Position numbers and translations under genes: made by a program
Source of the DNA: Ruegeria sp. SCSIO 43209
Lineage (GTDB): Bacteria > Pseudomonadota > Alphaproteobacteria > Rhodobacterales > Rhodobacteraceae
NCBI RefSeq assembly: GCF_019904295.1
Contig: NZ_CP065359.1
Span: 3,160,001-3,224,000 of the forward strand
Length of the DNA stretch: 64,000 bases
Reading direction: 5' to 3'
Notes under the pieces: generated by a model
The model's database searches: none
What the model saw: only the letters and a program-made list of their open reading frames with translations
What the model was told of the DNA's origin: nothing
In this document: one piece after another, positions 59,408-64,000 of the stretch
How the letters are laid out: the number at the start of each line of letters is the position of its first letter
Position numbering within the stretch: position 1 is the stretch's first letter

Positions 59408-60430
59408 ATGGGCTATCGCGTCGTAGTCGTCGGCGCCACGGGTAACGTGGGCCGCGAAATGCTGAACATCCTGGCGGAACGCCAGTTCCCTGTCGATGAA
59501 CTTGCTGCTCTGGCAAGCCGTCGTTCGCTGGGTACTGAGGTGACATTTGGCGACAAGACGCTCACTACCAAAGATCTGGACACATTCGATTTCACTGGTT
59601 GGGACATGGCGCTATTTGCTGTGGGTTCCGAGGCCACAAAGGTTTACGCCCCTAAGGCGGCAGCGGCTGGCTGCGTGGTGATCGATAACAGCTCGCTCTA
59701 TCGCTATGACCCGGACATTCCGCTGATCGTGCCGGAATGTAACCCCGAGGCGATCCACGACTATAAAAACAAAAACATCATCGCCAACCCCAACTGCTCG
59801 ACCGCGCAGATGGTCGTCGCGCTGAAGCCTCTGCATGACCGTGCCAAGATCAAGCGCGTGGTTGTGTCGACCTATCAGTCGGTGTCGGGCGCCGGTAAGG
59901 AAGGCATGGATGAGCTTTGGGATCAGACCAAGGCCATCTATAATCCCACGACCGAGGTTGAACCGAAGAAATTCCAGAAGCAGATTGCCTTCAACGTCAT
60001 TCCGCAGATCGACGTCTTCATGGAAGACGGCTCGACCAAGGAAGAGTGGAAGATGGTTGTCGAGACCAAAAAGATCGTCGATCCGTCGATCAAGGTCACC
60101 GCAACCTGCGTTCGCGTTCCGGTATTCGTCGGCCACTCCGAGGCCGTGAACATCGAGTTCGAAGAGTTCCTCGACGAAGACGAAGCCCGCGACATCCTGC
60201 GCGAAGCACCGGGCATCATGGTGATCGACAAGCGCGAAGCCGGTGGCTACGTCTCGCCCATCGAATGCGCGGGCGACTTCGCCACCTTCATCAGCCGTAT
60301 CCGTCAGGACTCGACCATCGAGAACGGCCTGAACCTGTGGTGCGTATCCGACAACCTGCGCAAAGGCGCGGCGTTGAACGCTGTTCAAATTGCAGAATTG
60401 CTGGGCCGTGAAGTTCTGAAGAAGGGGTAA
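59408..60430 (+). CDS. asd: Aspartate-semialdehyde dehydrogenase
   Basis: Reduces aspartyl phosphate to aspartate semialdehyde for lysine, threonine and methionine (and diaminopimelate) synthesis; 340 residues. NADP site GATGNVGREML at the N-terminus, catalytic cysteine in ANPNCSTAQMV, and the active-site region VFVGHSEAVNIEFE. A GGAG precedes the ATG. It is a single gene ended by a strong terminator. Confidence 0.97.
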   Translation: MGYRVVVVGATGNVGREMLNILAERQFPVDELAALASRRSLGTEVTFGDKTLTTKDLDTFDFTGWDMALFAVGSEATKVYAPKAAAAGCVVIDNSSLYRYDPDIPLIVPECNPEAIHDYKNKNIIANPNCSTAQMVVALKPLHDRAKIKRVVVSTYQSVSGAGKEGMDELWDQTKAIYNPTTEVEPKKFQKQIAFNVIPQIDVFMEDGSTKEEWKMVVETKKIVDPSIKVTATCVRVPVFVGHSEAVNIEFEEFLDEDEARDILREAPGIMVIDKREAGGYVSPIECAGDFATFISRIRQDSTIENGLNLWCVSDNLRKGAALNAVQIAELLGREVLKKG

Positions 60431-60456
60431 CCTTCGCCAGTTGGTTATGACTCTAT

Positions 60457-60493
60457 TAAACCCCGCTGCACCGCCAGTGGGGTTTATTATTTT
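60457..60493 (+). terminator. Rho-independent terminator of asd
   Basis: TAAACCCCGCTG and CAGTGGGGTTTA form a 12-base stem (one G-T pair) with a six-base loop, followed by a T-rich tract (TTATTTT). Confidence 0.9.
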
Positions 60494-60573
60494 GTGGACG
60501 GGCAGAGATGGCAATATTGCGGGGCAAAGCCGCCCTGTGCATGCGTTGCCATTGCCTATCCAGCACCAGTTGG

Positions 60574-61284
60574 TCAGCCACCGATCTGGGACATTGTCGC
60601 TTTTACCGCATGGTATCTTTGAGAGTTTGGGGGATGCGTCCCCAGAAAGCGATCACCAGGATCAGGAACTCGTGCGAAGTACAGCGCACCCTTGAGTGGA
60701 TCATAACCCGCTTTGTAGGCTATTACAGTGCCTAGTCGATCAGCTTCCAATTCAAAGTTCTTTGAATAGCTGCGGCCGCCAACAAAGGCTCCAATGTCTT
60801 GTGCTGCGGCAATGTCATTCGGCCCTGACCCCGCAATTGTTGCTAGACCGGCCAAAAGCACCGCACCAGCCGCCGCATTTTGGGCCTGTCGCGCCAAATG
60901 CCCTTGAATGTGGTGAGCGGCCTCATGCGCCATAACAAATGCAAGTTCGTCAGTGTTGTCTACATTCCGTATCAGCGCTTGAGTCATTGTGATAACGGGG
61001 CGCCCCGACTTGCTTAAACTCTGATACGCGTTTGAGGGTGCTTTTTTGTCTGGATCAATGCGGATCAAAAAATCACAATTCACATTCTTAGTGCGGCGGC
61101 GGCATTCTCGTTCTGCCACAGGTTCTATTCGTGAGGCGACCTGACGGAACCTTATTTGTGCCTGTTGTGAACTGACGGGCGCGCTCGCGCGACCGGGGTT
61201 TGGAATAGGTGCTGATGGAGGAGTGGTGGTTGAAGCGCATCCCGCTAATGCCAAAACAGCTAACATCAATACCGTTCGCCTCAT
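60574..61284 (-). CDS. M48-family metalloprotease lipoprotein
   Basis: Secreted lipoprotein of 236 residues with a lipobox (LALAGC, cysteine at about 16). The zinc-protease motif HEAAHHIQGH, with the HExxH core, and the second ligand glutamate in FELEADRLGT are present. It is probably anchored to the periplasmic face of the membrane and may act in envelope quality control, as do relatives such as BepA or LoiP (family inference). The ATG at 61284 is preferred to an in-frame GTG at 61290 because AAAGG lies before it. Confidence 0.9.
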   Translation of the reverse strand: MRRTVLMLAVLALAGCASTTTPPSAPIPNPGRASAPVSSQQAQIRFRQVASRIEPVAERECRRRTKNVNCDFLIRIDPDKKAPSNAYQSLSKSGRPVITMTQALIRNVDNTDELAFVMAHEAAHHIQGHLARQAQNAAAGAVLLAGLATIAGSGPNDIAAAQDIGAFVGGRSYSKNFELEADRLGTVIAYKAGYDPLKGALYFARVPDPGDRFLGTHPPNSQRYHAVKATMSQIGG

Positions 61285-61304
61285 AAACACACCTTTCCAA
61301 ATGT

Positions 61305-61577
61305 TCAGAGCATCAAAATCGAATCTGTGGCTTTCGAGAAACCAACTTGCACATTCGAACCTACGGTCTTCACGATTTGATATTCAATAACAGACGGGTT
61401 GTCGGTGGTCGCCCCGATTAAGCTGTCGTCAATATGGTAGGCACTACAAATGGCATTGAAGCGAAGGAGCAAACGATCCACGCCCCGTTCTGTATGGGCT
61501 TGAACCGAGTTGTACACCGCATCAGCGGAGGTTATTTGCGCTGCACGATGGCTTGATCCCAGCCTCCTGCGCGGCAA
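61305..61577 (-). CDS. Possible small hypothetical protein
   Basis: A 90-residue frame ending 20 bases before the protease gene on the same strand. It has no ATG; the first usable start is TTG at 61577 and a GTG lies further in. The C-terminal two thirds (GVDRLLLRFNAIC onwards) look protein-like, but I recognise no family. It may be real with an unusual start, or the remains of a longer gene. Confidence 0.35.
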   Translation of the reverse strand: MPRRRLGSSHRAAQITSADAVYNSVQAHTERGVDRLLLRFNAICSAYHIDDSLIGATTDNPSVIEYQIVKTVGSNVQVGFSKATDSILML

Positions 61578-61667
61578 AGGGACTGCTATGAGCGCACGTA
61601 CATTTCAACAATCGTTTCTGGTATGGCCTCAAAGCAGTCATAAGAGAGATGCCTCCTGCCTGATCCT

Positions 61668-62204
61668 TCACCCCTGTCCCTCAACCAGCGTCTTCAAATT
61701 CTCCAACCCGCGCTCGTAATCTCCGCCGACCCAATTGTCCATCATTAGGCCCATCCAGCGGGACATGGGGTTCATACCAAGGTCGGATACGAATCCCCAG
61801 GTAACCTGTGTGCCTGATCCTTCTGGCCGCAACTGGAACGAGGCGGTGGCTGTCCCCATCGGGCCAAAATCCAGTGCGGTTTGCACGGACTGATCCGGGG
61901 TGCTCTCGGTGATTTCCTGCGAACCGGTTCCCACCTGCGGGCTGTCCGAGGCCCAGTTCAGCGTGTTTCCGACACCCGCTTCCGGGCCACTATAGCTCAG
62001 CTTGGTTTCGGGGTCTCGGGACAGCCAGGGGGACCATTTCTCGGTCTCCTGCATCGAATTCACATAGGGAAAGATCGCCGAGGCTGGTGCATCGATTGTG
62101 ATGCTGCGGGACACCTCGGCCTGACCAGGCAAAATATATGATACTCCGACAAGCGCCAGAATGATCACCAGTAGGGTGACGAGAATACGTTTAATCAATT
62201 TCAT
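61668..62204 (-). CDS. SRPBCC-family (polyketide-cyclase-like) protein
   Basis: Protein of 178 residues with one N-terminal membrane anchor (LVTLLVIILALVGVSYIL). The START/SRPBCC beta-grip follows, with SITIDAPASAIFPYVNSM, WSPWLSRDP and GTQVTWGFVSDL. Members bind hydrophobic ligands; the ligand and role are unknown. A short upstream GAG is the only ribosome binding site visible. The gene stands alone. Confidence 0.85.
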   Translation of the reverse strand: MKLIKRILVTLLVIILALVGVSYILPGQAEVSRSITIDAPASAIFPYVNSMQETEKWSPWLSRDPETKLSYSGPEAGVGNTLNWASDSPQVGTGSQEITESTPDQSVQTALDFGPMGTATASFQLRPEGSGTQVTWGFVSDLGMNPMSRWMGLMMDNWVGGDYERGLENLKTLVEGQG

Positions 62205-62290
62205 GAGCTCGATCCGATTCTGAAAACATCATCGGAAACATATCAAAAAATCGACGTAATTTCAGAGGCCCGATCGTATGGCCCGCAGGA

Positions 62291-62770
62291 TCAGGCCGGT
62301 GGCTGGTAAGGCAGCGACGAATGGTGCAGCACGATGCGAAGCACTCCGTCAGCGTCTTTTTTGTAGCCGAAGCTTTTGTCGACTTGCGTGATGTTACCTT
62401 GGCTATCCGTCAGAATGACCTTGCCCATCCACATGGCGACATCGCCTTCGACGAAGCTGGCCGATGTCTCACTTGCCATTTCGCGCCAACCCTTGATTCC
62501 GAAACCGCCATCAAGCGGAAATTCGGCATCGTGACCGACAAAATAGGCCAGTGCACCGTGGCGAGTCGGGCGAAAGGTTTGATCTCCGGATGCCATAGTT
62601 GGTTTGAACAGGACCGGACCCAGATTATAGCCGTATGCCGCATCTAGAACACCCTCGGCAACGGAACGGGCCGCATCGATCCCACCGTCTTCAAAAGCTT
62701 TGGAGATCGCAATCAACCCATCGCCCCAGGCGGTACGGGCAGCGGCCAGCTCGTCAGTGGTAATCGGCAT
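62291..62770 (-). CDS. SnoaL/NTF2-like protein
   Basis: Soluble protein of 159 residues, likely an NTF2/SnoaL-type fold as in CaMKII-association-domain proteins. Regions visible are AYGYNLGPVLFKPT, YFVGHDAEFPLDGGFGIKGW and GVLRIVLHHSSLPY. Related roseobacter proteins carry many different names, so the function is open. The ATG at 62770 has AAGGA upstream; the frame extends further to 63067 but without family sequence. Confidence 0.78.
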   Translation of the reverse strand: MPITTDELAAARTAWGDGLIAISKAFEDGGIDAARSVAEGVLDAAYGYNLGPVLFKPTMASGDQTFRPTRHGALAYFVGHDAEFPLDGGFGIKGWREMASETSASFVEGDVAMWMGKVILTDSQGNITQVDKSFGYKKDADGVLRIVLHHSSLPYQPPA

Positions 62771-62984
62771 GATCCTGTCCTTCTCTGTCCGGTTTCTATG
62801 GTACTGGCAGCAAGTGAGCGTCAACGCAAGAGGTGTGACCGGACTCTCGCCCGGTTTTGCCCACAGAATCGCGTGGAAGCCTGAATTCTCAGAAAATTCG
62901 ACCCATTCTTTTGAACCGGTGCAAGGTTTTGCAAAGTATTTTGCCGCCAATCTCTGACTGTGCCGTGGGGGCATTTCAATTGGG

Positions 62985-63374
62985 GTGAATGTGGTGGACA
63001 AGATTATCACACTGGAACAGAAGGAACCCGTGCGTCTGGACCCGGACCGCCTGAGCAGCCTGTACAATCAGCTTGGCGACACCAACGCGATGGACGTGCT
63101 GTGCCGCACGGTTGAAGAACTGGCGTTGCGGCTGTCGAATTGTGAACGGTTTTGGCGGCAACGCGATTGGGCCGGGCTGCGCAAATGCGCAAAATCTCTC
63201 GTGGCCATATCCGAGCAAATCGGCATGACAGCACTGGCACGTGTGGCAGGCGATGTAGCTTGTACTGTCGACGCAGGCGATGCGGTGGCGACAGGGGCGA
63301 CTCTGAGCCGCCTAATCCGGGTGGGTGAGCGATCGCTGACTGCCGTCTGGGACCAGCAAGATCTATCTGTCTGA
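62985..63374 (+). CDS. Small helical hypothetical protein
   Basis: Protein of 129 residues, alpha-helical. The helix pair around CAKSLVAISEQIGMTALARVAGDV resembles an Hpt-like bundle (quoted in parts), but the phospho-accepting histidine is missing. It is probably a scaffold or small regulatory protein (inference). The start is GTG at 62985, with further GTG codons at 62991 and 62994. It is 64 bases upstream of the leucyl aminopeptidase gene and on the same strand. Confidence 0.65.
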   Translation: MNVVDKIITLEQKEPVRLDPDRLSSLYNQLGDTNAMDVLCRTVEELALRLSNCERFWRQRDWAGLRKCAKSLVAISEQIGMTALARVAGDVACTVDAGDAVATGATLSRLIRVGERSLTAVWDQQDLSV

Positions 63375-63438
63375 GAGGGGGTTGCGAGTGCGCCGCAGAC
63401 AGATAGTCTGGGCGAAAATCCAACCAGCCGAGACACGC

Positions 63439-64000
63439 ATGACCCTGTCCTTCGCCCCTGCCTCCGACCCATCGTTGCCACTACATGTGTTAGAGCAATC
63501 AGATTTTGAAAGCTGGCTGACCGATCAGCCGGATCATATCCGAGCTTGGGTTGCGGCCGATGGGTTTTCCGGAGCTCTGGGTCAAACACTTCTGGTGCCC
63601 GGCACAGATGGTAATCCGCAGTTTGTCATGGCGGGATATGGCAGCGCGGCAAAACGGGTACGCAAGCGATTTCCGCTAGCCGCTGCCGCAGAATCGCTGC
63701 CCAAGGGCACATATCATATCGCCTCGGGCGTTCCCGCAGATGTGCTTGAGGCTGAATGCCTGGGCTGGCTGATGACGGGATATGCCTTTGATCGCTATGC
63801 AGCGCAAAGCCCGGCTAACGCCACGCTGATCGCGCCCGAGGGCGTAGATGCCCGGCGGATCGAAATCATGGCCAATGCCGAGGCATTGACACGGGATCTG
63901 GTCAACACACCCGCTTCGGACATGGGCCCGGTGCAATTACAACACGCGGTTGAGGCACTGGCACGGGAACACGGCGCAGACATCTCGGTCATCACAGGCG
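63439..64000 (+). CDS. Leucyl aminopeptidase family protein (partial, runs off right edge)
   Basis: Only the first 187 residues are inside the window. The N-terminal domain of M17 aminopeptidases is followed by the family segment EALTRDLVNTPASDMGP at about residues 149-165, directly before the catalytic domain. The ATG at 63439 gives the usual N-terminus; an in-frame GTG at 63388 is possible. The full protein should be a zinc/manganese-dependent cytosolic peptidase. Confidence 0.88.
   Translation, partial: MTLSFAPASDPSLPLHVLEQSDFESWLTDQPDHIRAWVAADGFSGALGQTLLVPGTDGNPQFVMAGYGSAAKRVRKRFPLAAAAESLPKGTYHIASGVPADVLEAECLGWLMTGYAFDRYAAQSPANATLIAPEGVDARRIEIMANAEALTRDLVNTPASDMGPVQLQHAVEALAREHGADISVITG

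Overview
The window looks like a chromosome segment from a marine alphaproteobacterium of the Roseobacter group (Rhodobacteraceae). The evidence is moderately high GC, a Hint-domain protein of the roseobacter type, a complex I NDUFA9-like protein, a BoxR-like XRE/shikimate-kinase regulator, HpaR, a DUF3095 protein, and gltD placed upstream of gltB. No 16S rRNA or species-level marker is present, so the genus is not fixed.

Left chromosomal part (1-30.4 kb): catalase-peroxidase katG; a small envelope/sugar group (GT2 glycosyltransferase, SDR protein, methyltransferase); a sterol-desaturase/class II aldolase pair divergent from a LysR regulator with a perfect dyad between them; a purine-salvage operon (ade overlapping amn, AMP to adenine to hypoxanthine); an HU protein with a clear terminator; a tandem-repeat acidic protein; an EamA exporter; oxidative-repair genes (glutathione peroxidase, msrB-msrA); a hydantoinase-like protein; queG, a GST, mtgA and a Hint-domain protein; glutamate synthase gltD-gltB; uppP; and an NDUFA9-like protein.

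The middle (30.5-48.5 kb) is an integrative genomic island inserted in the 3' end of a tRNA-Leu(CAG) gene. The last 16 bases of the tRNA are repeated exactly just beyond a tyrosine integrase at the far end. The island carries a type I restriction-modification locus (hsdM, hsdS, hsdR) and an operon of three genes: a Ser/Thr kinase fused to an SF1 helicase, a winged-helix protein with a PLD-like C-terminal domain, and a PP2C phosphatase. Small island genes include HGGxSTG, a replication-type hypothetical, an AlpA-like regulator and an integrase-coupled hypothetical. Both hsdM and hsdR are interrupted by a single in-frame TAG codon in conserved sequence, while hsdS is intact. The kinase-helicase/PLD-like/PP2C operon is the best candidate here for an undescribed (probably anti-phage) system.

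Right chromosomal part (48.6-64 kb): homogentisate dioxygenase hmgA, tRNA-Arg(CCT), a LacI regulator next to a YcaQ-type DNA glycosylase, a BoxR-like regulator, hpaR divergent from an aromatic-amino-acid-type PLP decarboxylase with a dyad between them, a DUF3095 protein, an MFS transporter coupled to an LPS-core-type glycosyltransferase, asd with a strong terminator, an M48 lipoprotein protease, SRPBCC and SnoaL-like proteins, a small helical protein, and the start of a leucyl aminopeptidase that runs off the right edge.
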